DNA from: Clostridia bacterium
GTDB taxonomy: Bacteria > Bacillota > Clostridia > Oscillospirales > Acutalibacteraceae
Direction: 5' to 3'
NCBI GenBank assembly: GCA_017415025.1
Contig: JAFQJH010000014.1
Span: forward strand, 46,846 to 110,845
Length of the DNA stretch: 64,000 nt
Below are positions 43,204-49,622 of the stretch, piece by piece (positions within the stretch are counted from its first letter, which is position 1; each line of letters starts with the position of its first letter). A program made the position numbers and the translations under genes. The notes under the pieces were generated by a model. The model was not told where the DNA came from. It searched no databases and saw only the letters and a list, made by a program, of their open reading frames with translations.

Positions 43204-45231
43204 ATGGATATGATTAAGGTTACGATAAACGGAAAAGAAATAATGGCTGAAAAAGGCAGTACAATCCTTCAAATTGCCGAAAAAAACGGAATAGAAATTC
43301 CTACACTCTGTTATATTGAAGAAATAAAGCCCTACGGCGCGTGCGGTCTTTGCACCGTAGAGATTGAGGGTATGCCGAAGCTTCTGCGCGCCTGCTCTGC
43401 GGTTGCAGGTGACGGTATGGTCATAAGTACAGATACTCCGAGAATAAGACAGTCAAGAAAAATTGCTCTTGAACTCCTTATGTCTGACCACACGGGCGAT
43501 TGCAAGGGCCCTTGCTCGCTCAACTGTCCTGCAGGAACCGATTGTCAGGGCTATGTTAAGCTTATTTCACAGGGTAAATTCAAGGAAGCTGTTGCTCTAG
43601 TCAAGGACAGAGTTCCTCTTCCTGCATCAATCGGCAGAGTCTGCCCTCATCCGTGTGAAACAGCTTGCCGCAGAAAGCTGGTCGAAGAGCCGATTTCAAT
43701 CGCGTTTCTCAAAAGCTTTGCTGCTGACGAGGATTTAAAATCGGGCGATAAATTTATGCCTGAAATTGCCGAAATCACAGGCAAATCCGTCGGAATCATC
43801 GGCGGCGGCCCCGCAGGACTTACGGCAGCATACTTCCTTGCGGTCAAGGGTCACAAGGTAACCGTTTATGATGCAATGCCGAAAATGGGCGGTATGCTTC
43901 GTTACGGTATTCCGCAGTACAGACTTCCAAAGGAAGTCCTTGATATGGAAATTGCCTCGATTGCCGAGCTTGGTGTCGAGATGAAGAATAACGTAAAAAT
44001 CGGTACGGACATCACACTTGATGAAATCCGGAATGCACACGATGCAACACTTGTCGCAATCGGCGCGTGGAAGAGCAGTTCAATGAGAATTGCAGGCGAG
44101 GATTTGGAGGGTGTTTACGGCGGTATTGATTTTTTGCGCAGTATAGCTCTCAAAAATCCCGTAAAAATCGGTGACAGGGTAGCGGTAATCGGCGGCGGTA
44201 ATACGGCAATGGATGCCTGCCGTTCTGCTGTCAGACTCGGCGCAAAAGAGGTTTATGTAATTTACAGAAGAACAAGAGCAGAAATGCCTGCCGAAAAGGT
44301 GGAGATTGATGAGGCGGAGGAAGAGGGCGTAATCTATAAGTTCCTCAATAATCCTGTTGAAATCATCGGCGAAAACGGCAAGGTCAAGGCCGCAAAGCTT
44401 CAGGTTATGGAGCTCGGCGAGCCTGATGCAGGCGGACGCCGAAGTCCTGTTCCCGTTGAAGGTAAGTTCGAAACAATTGAGCTTGACAACGTAATTATGG
44501 CTATCGGTCAGAAGATAAGCATCAGCGGCTTTGAAGTACTTGAATTGACGGACAGAGGAAATATCTCGGCTGATACAAAGACCTTCAGAACGTCTCTTGA
44601 CGGCGTGTTTGCTGTCGGTGATGCAACCAACCGCGGAGCTTCAATTGCTATTGAAGCTATCGGCGAAGCGCAGAAGGCATCACAGGTTATCGACAGCTTC
44701 CTTCAGGGTGCAATGGTGGGCTATAAAAAGCCCTATGTATCCGAGCGTGTAATAACAGCGGAGGATTTGGCTGACAGACAGAAAATAAGCCGCGCAAAAA
44801 TGCCGCAGAGAAGCCCCGAGGCGCGCAGAAATGACTTTGATGAGGTAAATCTCGGATTTGACCGTGAAACCGCAATGAACGAGGCTAAACGCTGTCTTGA
44901 GTGCGGCTGCCACGATTATCACGACTGTAAGCTTATCCGATATGCAAATCAGTATGATGTTCAGCCCGAACGCTTTGCAGGCGATAAGCATAACTGCAAA
45001 AAGGAGCAGAAGCTTGTTTATATCGAACGCGATCAGAACAAATGCGTGCTCTGTAATCTTTGCGTGCGCGTCTGTGACGAAGAGGTCGGAAAGAGCCTTA
45101 TCGGACTTGTCGGCAGAGGCTTTACAACTGTTATCAAGCCCGAGTTTGCGGATACTTCCGTAACCGAATTCTGCAAAACGTGTCAGAAATGTGTTAATTC
45201 CTGCCCGACAGGAGCACTCAAAACCTTATAA
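43204..45231 (+). CDS. Ferredoxin-NfnB/GltD-like flavoprotein fusion (StnA-like)
   Basis: 675 aa in three parts: an N-terminal [2Fe-2S] domain (CYIEEIKPYGACGLCTVEIEG), a GltD/NfnB-type FAD/NADPH oxidoreductase (VGIIGGGPAGLTAAYFLA; AVIGGGNTAMDACRSAVRLGA; VFAVGDAT), and a C-terminal [4Fe-4S] ferredoxin segment (CVLCNLCVRVC, CKTCQKCVNSC). NADPH binding together with an NADH-binding partner subunit suggests an NADH/NADPH/ferredoxin transhydrogenase like the Sporomusa Stn complex. ATG 43204 follows GAGGTGATTTG. Confidence is high for domains and moderate for the complex. Confidence 0.88.
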   Translation: MDMIKVTINGKEIMAEKGSTILQIAEKNGIEIPTLCYIEEIKPYGACGLCTVEIEGMPKLLRACSAVAGDGMVISTDTPRIRQSRKIALELLMSDHTGDCKGPCSLNCPAGTDCQGYVKLISQGKFKEAVALVKDRVPLPASIGRVCPHPCETACRRKLVEEPISIAFLKSFAADEDLKSGDKFMPEIAEITGKSVGIIGGGPAGLTAAYFLAVKGHKVTVYDAMPKMGGMLRYGIPQYRLPKEVLDMEIASIAELGVEMKNNVKIGTDITLDEIRNAHDATLVAIGAWKSSSMRIAGEDLEGVYGGIDFLRSIALKNPVKIGDRVAVIGGGNTAMDACRSAVRLGAKEVYVIYRRTRAEMPAEKVEIDEAEEEGVIYKFLNNPVEIIGENGKVKAAKLQVMELGEPDAGGRRSPVPVEGKFETIELDNVIMAIGQKISISGFEVLELTDRGNISADTKTFRTSLDGVFAVGDATNRGASIAIEAIGEAQKASQVIDSFLQGAMVGYKKPYVSERVITAEDLADRQKISRAKMPQRSPEARRNDFDEVNLGFDRETAMNEAKRCLECGCHDYHDCKLIRYANQYDVQPERFAGDKHNCKKEQKLVYIERDQNKCVLCNLCVRVCDEEVGKSLIGLVGRGFTTVIKPEFADTSVTEFCKTCQKCVNSCPTGALKTL

Positions 45232-45237
45232 AAAACC

Positions 45238-45268
45238 AAGCCGTTGCTTCACCTTAAAGCAACGGCTA
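45238..45268. terminator. Terminator overlapping the end of the DUF1294 gene
   Basis: AGCCGTTGCTT/AAGCAACGGCT stem with an 8-nt loop. It serves the plus-strand operon; the DUF1294 stop on the minus strand lies inside it. Confidence 0.75.
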
Positions 45269-45509
45269 AAATTATAATATGTAAAATCATTTCAATCGGA
45301 AGTCCTGCCATAAACTTGGCATGGCGCGTTTTATGGTGTATAATGAGCATAGCTACAAGCATTGCCGCGGCACCGCCGAGAAGTCCTGACAGCATCAGCG
45401 TTTTTTCACTGATTCTTCTTCCGCCTGCCTTTGCCGCGATTTTGTCGTATACGGTCAGAATAACCGAAATTACCGATATAACGGCAATCCATATAAAAAT
45501 ATATTTCAT
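45249..45509 (-). CDS. Small membrane protein, DUF1294 family
   Basis: 86 aa with two to three hydrophobic segments. The family pattern is seen as VYDKIAAKAGGRRISEKTLMLSGLLGGAAAMLVAMLIIHHKTRHAKF. Function unknown. Its 3' end overlaps the terminator of the converging transhydrogenase-like operon. Confidence 0.85.
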   Translation of the reverse strand: MKYIFIWIAVISVISVILTVYDKIAAKAGGRRISEKTLMLSGLLGGAAAMLVAMLIIHHKTRHAKFMAGLPIEMILHIIILAVALR

Positions 45510-45571
45510 AATTCCCCCGAAGTACTTATATTATTAAATTGATTTTATCATAACTTTTCGTGAGGCACAAG

Positions 45572-46738
45572 ATGAAAAAACTACTCTGCGTTATATTTTC
45601 AATACTGTTTCTTTTGTCGGGCTGTGTAACAACATCCGATGAACCGCCGAAATCCGAGCCCGAAAAGGTATCTGCCGTCTGGATTTTTTACAGCGAGCTT
45701 TCAATGCTGGGCGAAAAAAGTAAGAACGAAGGAACGTTTACAGCAAAGGTTGAAAAAATGCTCGATAACTGCGTTGAATGGGGGATTAATACCGTTTTTC
45801 TTCAGGTTCGACCGTTCAGCGACAGCTTTTATAAATCCGACATCTTTCCTTGGTCGTATTATCTGACGGGCAAGCAGGGAAAGTCTGTTGATTACGACCC
45901 GCTTGAAATCTGCATTGAGCTTGCCCACGAAAGGGGACTCGCTCTCCACGCGTGGATAAATCCCTTCAGAATTGCCTTTGATGATGATGCTTCAAAGCTT
46001 TCTGAAAATCATCCCGCTCTCGATTGGATAAATAACAAAACAGCGGACGTGGTTTTCGTAAACGGCGGAATATATTATTCTCCTGCTTCATCTTCCGCGC
46101 AGAGGCTTGTTCTTGACGGAGTTCGTGAAATCGTTAGGAAATACGACGTTGACGGAATACATATTGATGACTACTTTTATCCCTCAACCGATAAGTCGGT
46201 CGATAAGGCATTCTATAAGCAATATACCGACGGCGGCGGAAAGCTTGAGCTTGACGAGTGGCGGCTTAATACCGTTTCAGCCTTTGTTTCGCAGATGTAT
46301 ACGGTTGTAAAATCCGAAAATTCCGATTGCATATTTTCAATAAGTCCTGCAGGAAATACCAACAATAATTATGAACAGCAATATGCCGACGTCAGGCTCT
46401 GGTGCTCGCGGCGCGGCTATGCCGATTGGATAATTCCCCAGCTTTACTACGGCTTCGAAGACGAAGCCTTGCCGTTTGACAAAGCATTGAACGAATGGAG
46501 CGGACTCAATACAATCGGTGCCGTCAGAATGATTTACGGTATCGCCGCCTATAAGGTTAACAACAGTGACGCCGAGTGGCAGGCAGGCACGGGAATTATT
46601 GATAAACAGCTTGCGCTTCTTGAAGAAGACGGCAACTGCTGCGGCGCGGCATATTTTTCCTATGCAAGCCTTGCCGATAAGTCAAGACAGCCTGAATTCA
46701 GGAATATCAGCTCTTTCTTAGCTGACCCTTCAGAATAA
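45572..46738 (+). CDS. GHL10 (glycosyl-hydrolase-like, YngK-type) lipoprotein
   Basis: 388 aa. The N-terminus MKKLLCVIFSILFLLSGC ends in a lipobox (LSGC), so it is a membrane-attached lipoprotein. The GHL10 core follows: AVWIFYSELSML, FLQVRPFSDSFYKSDIFPWSYYLTG, HAWINPFR, DGIHIDDYFYP, FSISPAGN and WIIPQLYYGF. The family is related to glycosidases that act on peptidoglycan or bacterial polysaccharides; substrate unproven. ATG 45572 is preferred over an upstream GTG that overlaps the ribosome site. Confidence 0.88.
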   Translation: MKKLLCVIFSILFLLSGCVTTSDEPPKSEPEKVSAVWIFYSELSMLGEKSKNEGTFTAKVEKMLDNCVEWGINTVFLQVRPFSDSFYKSDIFPWSYYLTGKQGKSVDYDPLEICIELAHERGLALHAWINPFRIAFDDDASKLSENHPALDWINNKTADVVFVNGGIYYSPASSSAQRLVLDGVREIVRKYDVDGIHIDDYFYPSTDKSVDKAFYKQYTDGGGKLELDEWRLNTVSAFVSQMYTVVKSENSDCIFSISPAGNTNNNYEQQYADVRLWCSRRGYADWIIPQLYYGFEDEALPFDKALNEWSGLNTIGAVRMIYGIAAYKVNNSDAEWQAGTGIIDKQLALLEEDGNCCGAAYFSYASLADKSRQPEFRNISSFLADPSE

Positions 46739-47105
46739 AAGAAAGTATTGTACCGGGTATGCATATCAGAAACCACAGGAACGAAAACAACGGGCAAATC
46801 TGACCGAAGAGATTGAATTTTTCGTCGGAATAGTCCCATACGTTCCAATGCAGTCCTCGGTTTACGAGCATACCGACGCTGAACTCGATTGCGGTAATCA
46901 CAAGACAGCCGACAAGACAGCGCAGTATCAGGCTGTTGGTCTTCATATTGACGTTAATCAGATAAATCAGAAGAAACGCAACACCGCCCGTAATTGTCAT
47001 TGTCCAATGCGTGTAGCCTCTGGTCACAACCTCAACGAGGCTGTAAATTACGGCACCGAAGCCGAACACCGTGAAATATTCGCGAAAATTAACCTTATTT
47101 AACAT
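46707..47105 (-). CDS. CmpB-type putative ABC transporter permease
   Basis: 132 aa with four hydrophobic segments. The pattern FGFGAVIYSLVEVVTRGYTHWTM...WNVWDYSDEKFNLFGQICPLFSFLW matches the small 'putative ABC transporter permease' family common in Firmicutes. ATG 47105 follows AAAGGTG. It overlaps the tail of the converging lipoprotein gene by 32 bp. Transport activity has not been shown for this family. Confidence 0.8.
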   Translation of the reverse strand: MLNKVNFREYFTVFGFGAVIYSLVEVVTRGYTHWTMTITGGVAFLLIYLINVNMKTNSLILRCLVGCLVITAIEFSVGMLVNRGLHWNVWDYSDEKFNLFGQICPLFSFLWFLICIPGTILSFILKGQLRKS

Positions 47106-47139
47106 AAAATCACCTTTGATTATATTGCCCGAAAAAAGG

Positions 47140-47175
47140 AAAGGAACCTGCCTTGTGCAAGTTCCTTTTTTTGGT
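47140..47175. terminator. Bidirectional-looking terminator before the CmpB-type gene
   Basis: AAGGAAC and GTTCCTT arms with a 12-nt loop, A-run on the left and T-run on the right. It ends the beta-propeller-like gene on the minus strand. Confidence 0.65.
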
Positions 47176-47197
47176 AGGTTTACTATAGTCACCCTAA

Positions 47198-47884
47198 TTA
47201 TTTATCTTTTGCCTCGATGCAATAAACGCCTGATTCAAGAACAACGTATTCCATAAAGCCGACCTTGAAATACTTTTTGATAGGCTCGTTAAATGAAAGG
47301 TAATCCTTGACGGAATAGTCTTTGAGGCTGATTGTGCGCACCTGATTATTGTATTCGGTGCAGACAAAAAGCTTATCATCGCTTTTAAAAATGGAAATCG
47401 GCTGTCTGAATGCAACGGAAGCGCCGCCGCCAATGCGAAGGAGCACGCGCTTTTCAATCGGTGAGAACTTTACGATTGAGTTGCGGTCGGGGACAACGCA
47501 CCAGAAGCAGTTACCGTCCATAGCAAGGCTTCGGATGGGGCAGTTCTGATAGACGAGCTTTTCCTGCATCGCGATTGAACCGTCTGAATCAAAGATGTTC
47601 ATATTACCGTCATCAAAGAGGGTAACAACGCCGTTGCTTTTGAGTACGGCGGCATCGCAGGCTATGTAATTGCCGAGCTTTTTGGCAATTTCTCGGTACT
47701 GCAATCCGAATTTCGCTTCAAGATAGGTTTTTATTTTAACAGGAAGTGTTCTGTCACCGTCCTGGTCATATACATAGAATGCAACAGTTTCCTGACCGTT
47801 CGGCAGCTTGGCGCGCTGTGCATAGATAAAGCCGATTTCAAGAGGTACAACGTCAAGCAACTGTGCCTTTACAATTCTTAACAA
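47198..47884 (-). CDS. Uncharacterised beta-propeller-like protein
   Basis: About 228 aa from TTG 47884, which has GGTGAT just upstream; a longer frame reaches 47908. The middle is made of repeated beta-strand blocks (GVVTLFDDGNMNIFDSDG, SLAMDGNCFWCVVPDRNSIVKFSP, KLFVCTEYNNQVRTISLKD) of the type seen in NHL/WD-like propellers, and there is no signal peptide. It lies directly downstream of the probable 6S RNA on the same strand. Function unknown. Confidence 0.6.
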   Translation of the reverse strand: MLRIVKAQLLDVVPLEIGFIYAQRAKLPNGQETVAFYVYDQDGDRTLPVKIKTYLEAKFGLQYREIAKKLGNYIACDAAVLKSNGVVTLFDDGNMNIFDSDGSIAMQEKLVYQNCPIRSLAMDGNCFWCVVPDRNSIVKFSPIEKRVLLRIGGGASVAFRQPISIFKSDDKLFVCTEYNNQVRTISLKDYSVKDYLSFNEPIKKYFKVGFMEYVVLESGVYCIEAKDK

Positions 47885-47913
47885 TTTTATCACCCGTAAT
47901 TTTATCAATAAGA

Positions 47914-48101
47914 AACCCCGCCAAGCCGCTTACAACCGATAGTAACCTGCGGTTAAAGCAGGTGGGTGCTTCCCCGGCAGTTCACGCTCCCTTCGTCCGC
48001 AGGGCGGGAGGTCTGCAATCCGTGCCGGGAGATAAGCTCCCGTAAAATACAATTGTAGGGTTAATATGGGCTGCAAGTTATCGCACAAGGCAGGGGGAAC
48101 C
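47914..48101 (-). ncRNA. ssrS: Probable 6S RNA
   Basis: About 185-190 nt. Read on the minus strand, the ends pair: CCCCCTGCC/GGCGGGG and CTTGCAGCC/GGTTGTAAG form the closing stem. A central bubble follows whose 3' side holds the small hairpin ACCTGC-TTTAACC-GCAGGT. An apical arm pairs CTCCCGGCACG with CGTG...TGCCGGGG and CTCCC with GGGAG. A competing hairpin CGGGAG/CTCCCG could form on refolding. This is the plan of 6S RNA, which binds the sigma-A RNA polymerase. Exact ends are estimated. No separate promoter is obvious, so it may be processed from the DUF1292 transcript. Confidence 0.65.
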
Positions 48102-48108
48102 TTAACAA

Positions 48109-48405
48109 TTATTCGTCAAAGTCAAACATTTCGGAAAGTCTTTCCTCAAAAGCTTTGCCGACCTCGTTGAACTCCTTTTCGTTCTCGATCGGGCAAAGAT
48201 ATGTTTCGCCGTTTTTATCCTCTTCAACCTTGAGGATGATGAGCTCGCCGTCGTCATCAAGGATTTCCTCTGCATCGTCATAGACGGGGAGCAGAGCCAC
48301 GTAACGTCCGTCATCAGTCTCGATTCTGTCAAGCTCTTCAAAAATATGTTCAACGCCGTTCTCATCAACAACGCTTACAATATCGGGGTTAAAATCTTCA
48401 GCCAT
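48109..48405 (-). CDS. DUF1292 (YrzB-type) acidic protein
   Basis: 98 aa, strongly acidic. The family pattern is seen as VVDENGVEHIFEELDRIETDDGRYVALLPVYDDAEEILDD. Function unknown; the gene is conserved near alaS-yrzL-yrrK in other Firmicutes but stands alone here. Its stop lies only a few bases before the probable 6S RNA, suggesting a shared transcript. Confidence 0.88.
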   Translation of the reverse strand: MAEDFNPDIVSVVDENGVEHIFEELDRIETDDGRYVALLPVYDDAEEILDDDGELIILKVEEDKNGETYLCPIENEKEFNEVGKAFEERLSEMFDFDE

Positions 48406-48527
48406 TTTATTTTCCTCCGTAAGATTATCTCGTACATTATATTTTAACCTTAAACGCCTGAATAGTCAAGATAAATTAGAATTAAGTCAAAATATATAAA
48501 ATTTTTCAACTTTTTTCAAAAAAACTA

Positions 48528-48556
48528 TTGACAAACGCAAAAACGTATGCTAATAT
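48528..48556 (+). promoter_or_regulatory. Near-consensus promoter of the repeat-bearing transcript
   Basis: TTGACA (48528-48533), a 17-nt spacer and TAATAT (48551-48556) with a TGC extension. One of the strongest promoters in the window. Transcription should start near 48562. Confidence 0.85.
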
Positions 48557-48623
48557 AAAGGCGAACCAAGGGAAAACATAACAAAATAACACATGAGAGA
48601 TGTGAAGTAAGGAGGCGAGTCCA

Positions 48624-48674
48624 ATGAACTTTGAAGAATCACAATTTAATAGGGCCGCCGCAGGTCAGAGGTAA
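48624..48674 (+). CDS. 16-aa ORF at the head of the repeat transcript
   Basis: ATG 48624 to TAA 48674 encodes MNFEESQFNRAAAGQR. The ribosome site AAGGAGG (48609-48615) is the best match to consensus in the transcript, with 8 nt spacing. The following GCGAGTCC is similar to the GTGAGTCC of the later units, so this may be the founder unit. Hydrophilic, no membrane segment. Confidence 0.5.
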   Translation: MNFEESQFNRAAAGQR

Positions 48675-48844
48675 ATCTTACAAAAGACGGTGTGAAGAAA
48701 CCGAAATTAATGAATTTATCATCAAAGATTTCAATGTGATTTGCGAAGCGGCAGGCGAGTGGGAACGCCCACATTATATAGCAGGCCGATCGTAAGATCA
48801 AAACCTAACTATAAAATTCATAAAATTAAATTTTCAGTTTTGTT

Positions 48845-49128
48845 AAATCTGAAAGAGTGAGTTGAAATGTACAAGTAATCTTAAAACGAGAAAAAGAAAT
48901 TTTTAAAGAGAGTGAGTCCTATGCACATCTGAATTTAATTCTCAAAAAATTATGAGAGAGTGAGTACGATGTTCAAATAAACTTATTCCAATAAAATTCA
49001 ACTCGGAAGAGAGTGAGTGACATGTACATCTAGCGTTTTAAATTATCAGAAAATGTAAAGGTGTGAGTCCAAAGTACTAGTCATTATTAACTTATAGTAA
49101 AAGTAAAGGCGTGAGTCCAACATTCTAG
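48845..49128 (+). repeat. Tandem array of six SD-like/GTGAGT units, ~50-nt period
   Basis: Consensus AAAGRGNGTGAGTCC followed by ATG, two codons and stop in the first four units. Distances between GTGAGT cores are 55, 48, 53, 50 and 48 nt. Linkers are A/T-rich and not conserved. The core AAAGAGAG could also pair with CTCTCTTT of the terminator. Confidence 0.75.
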
Positions 49129-49141
49129 CTTAATAAAATCA

Positions 49142-49171
49142 AGAGAGCCGTCATTCGGCTCTCTTTTTTTG
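49142..49171 (+). terminator. Terminator of the repeat transcript
   Basis: AGAGAGCCG/CGGCTCTCT stem, loop TCATT, followed by a T-run. Confidence 0.92.
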
Positions 49172-49190
49172 TTTAAATCGGTGTAATGTA

Positions 49191-49263
49191 AAGCTCTGAT
49201 GAGCCTATATAAAGTTTGATTCCCCCACATAGTGAGGGAATTTGTGCAGCAGCAACAGAGCTT
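49191..49263. repeat. Inverted repeat with nested hairpin
   Basis: AAGCTCTG (49191-49198) pairs with CAGAGCTT (49256-49263), and between them GATTCCC/GGGAATT forms an inner stem. It sits between two terminators facing each other and has no promoter that I can see. Possibly part of an RNA read from either side. Confidence 0.45.
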
Positions 49264-49299
49264 ATAAGGTTTAATTCGTTGCGCTTTATGTACCGAAAT

Positions 49300-49513
49300 A
49301 AAAAAGCGCGCCAACCGAAGTCAACGCGCATAAAACGCAACTCCAATTGTCGCCAAACAATCAATTCGAAGCATAGGTGAAGGATATTACACCACATAGC
49401 TAGCCTCTCCAGAGTTGCATTTTTTGCATACTAAAAAAGCTAACTTAAAAAAAGGTATAATATTCCTATAAAAATAAATACACCTATTGCTACGAATATT
49501 CTGATTGTTTGGC
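49300..49513 (-). ncRNA. Rod-shaped structured RNA with its own promoter and UUCG terminator
   Basis: Read on the minus strand, the 5' end GCCAAACAATCA (from 49513) pairs perfectly with TGATTGTTTGGC (complement of 49352-49363). Inside come ATTCG/CGAAT, AGC/GCT, ATAGGTG/CACCTAT, then a large U-rich asymmetric bulge, then AGG(A)ATATTATACC/GGTGTAATATCCT, and a wobble-rich stem TTAGCTTTTT/GAGAGGCTAG. A terminator stem GCGCGTTGAC-TTCG-GTTGGCGCGC (complement of 49306-49329) with T-run follows. The plan, a near-continuous rod with an internal bubble, is 6S-like; GCAACTC/GAGTTGC offers an alternative fold. Identity unproven. Confidence 0.6.
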
Positions 49514-49519
49514 AAAGAC

Positions 49520-49548
49520 ATTATAACACAGCTTTTTCCGCTTTGCAA
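49520..49548 (-). promoter_or_regulatory. Sigma-A promoter of the rod-shaped RNA
   Basis: TTGCAA (complement of 49543-49548), 17-nt spacer, TATAAT (complement of 49520-49525) with a TGT extension. The predicted start (7 nt downstream, 49513) is exactly the first base of the 12-bp terminal helix. Confidence 0.82.
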
Positions 49549-49575
49549 CTTTTTATCCGATAAATTATCCAAACA

Positions 49576-49614
49576 AAAAGCCGTAGCAAGATTTCTCCTG
49601 CTACGGCTTAAACT
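49576..49614. terminator. Terminator after the metallophosphoesterase gene
   Basis: AAGCCGTAGCAAG and CTGCTACGGCTT arms. Member of the recurrent 'GCCGTAGCAG' terminator family. Confidence 0.8.
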
Positions 49615-49622
49615 ATGCTGTT

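Larger units (their letters stand above)
48562..49171 (+). ncRNA. Stand-alone ~610-nt transcript with tandem start-stop units
   Basis: It runs from a near-consensus promoter to a strong terminator (AGAGAGCCG/CGGCTCTCT, 49142-49164, then T-run) with no normal gene inside. The 5' part has a 16-codon ORF with a perfect ribosome site. The middle has a GTGGG-AACG-CCCAC hairpin (about 48760) and GATC-GTAA-GATC (48788-48799, GNRA loop). The 3' part has six units about 50 nt apart sharing GTGAGT at 48857, 48912, 48960, 49013, 49063 and 49111. Units 1-4 have ATG, two codons and a stop (encoding M-Y-K, M-H-I, M-F-K, M-Y-I); units 5-6 keep the motif but lack ATG. Length and stand-alone form recall large bacterial ncRNAs such as ROOL or GOLLD, but I see no match to a known class. 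Confidence 0.7.

Noticed and set aside
40960-45231. The NuoE/NuoF/flavoprotein operon as an electron-bifurcating HydABC hydrogenase
   Set aside because: The third gene has no H-cluster motifs; it encodes a GltD/NfnB-type NADPH-binding flavoprotein instead.
48845-49128. The ~50-nt periodic array as a CRISPR
   Set aside because: The repeated core is short and diverges between units, linkers are A/T-rich and not spacer-like, no cas gene is nearby, and the array lies inside a promoter-terminator transcript with SD/ATG/stop features.
49191-49263. A hammerhead-like ribozyme from CTGATGAG at 49196
   Set aside because: The second conserved box (GAAA) and the cleavage-site arrangement are missing.
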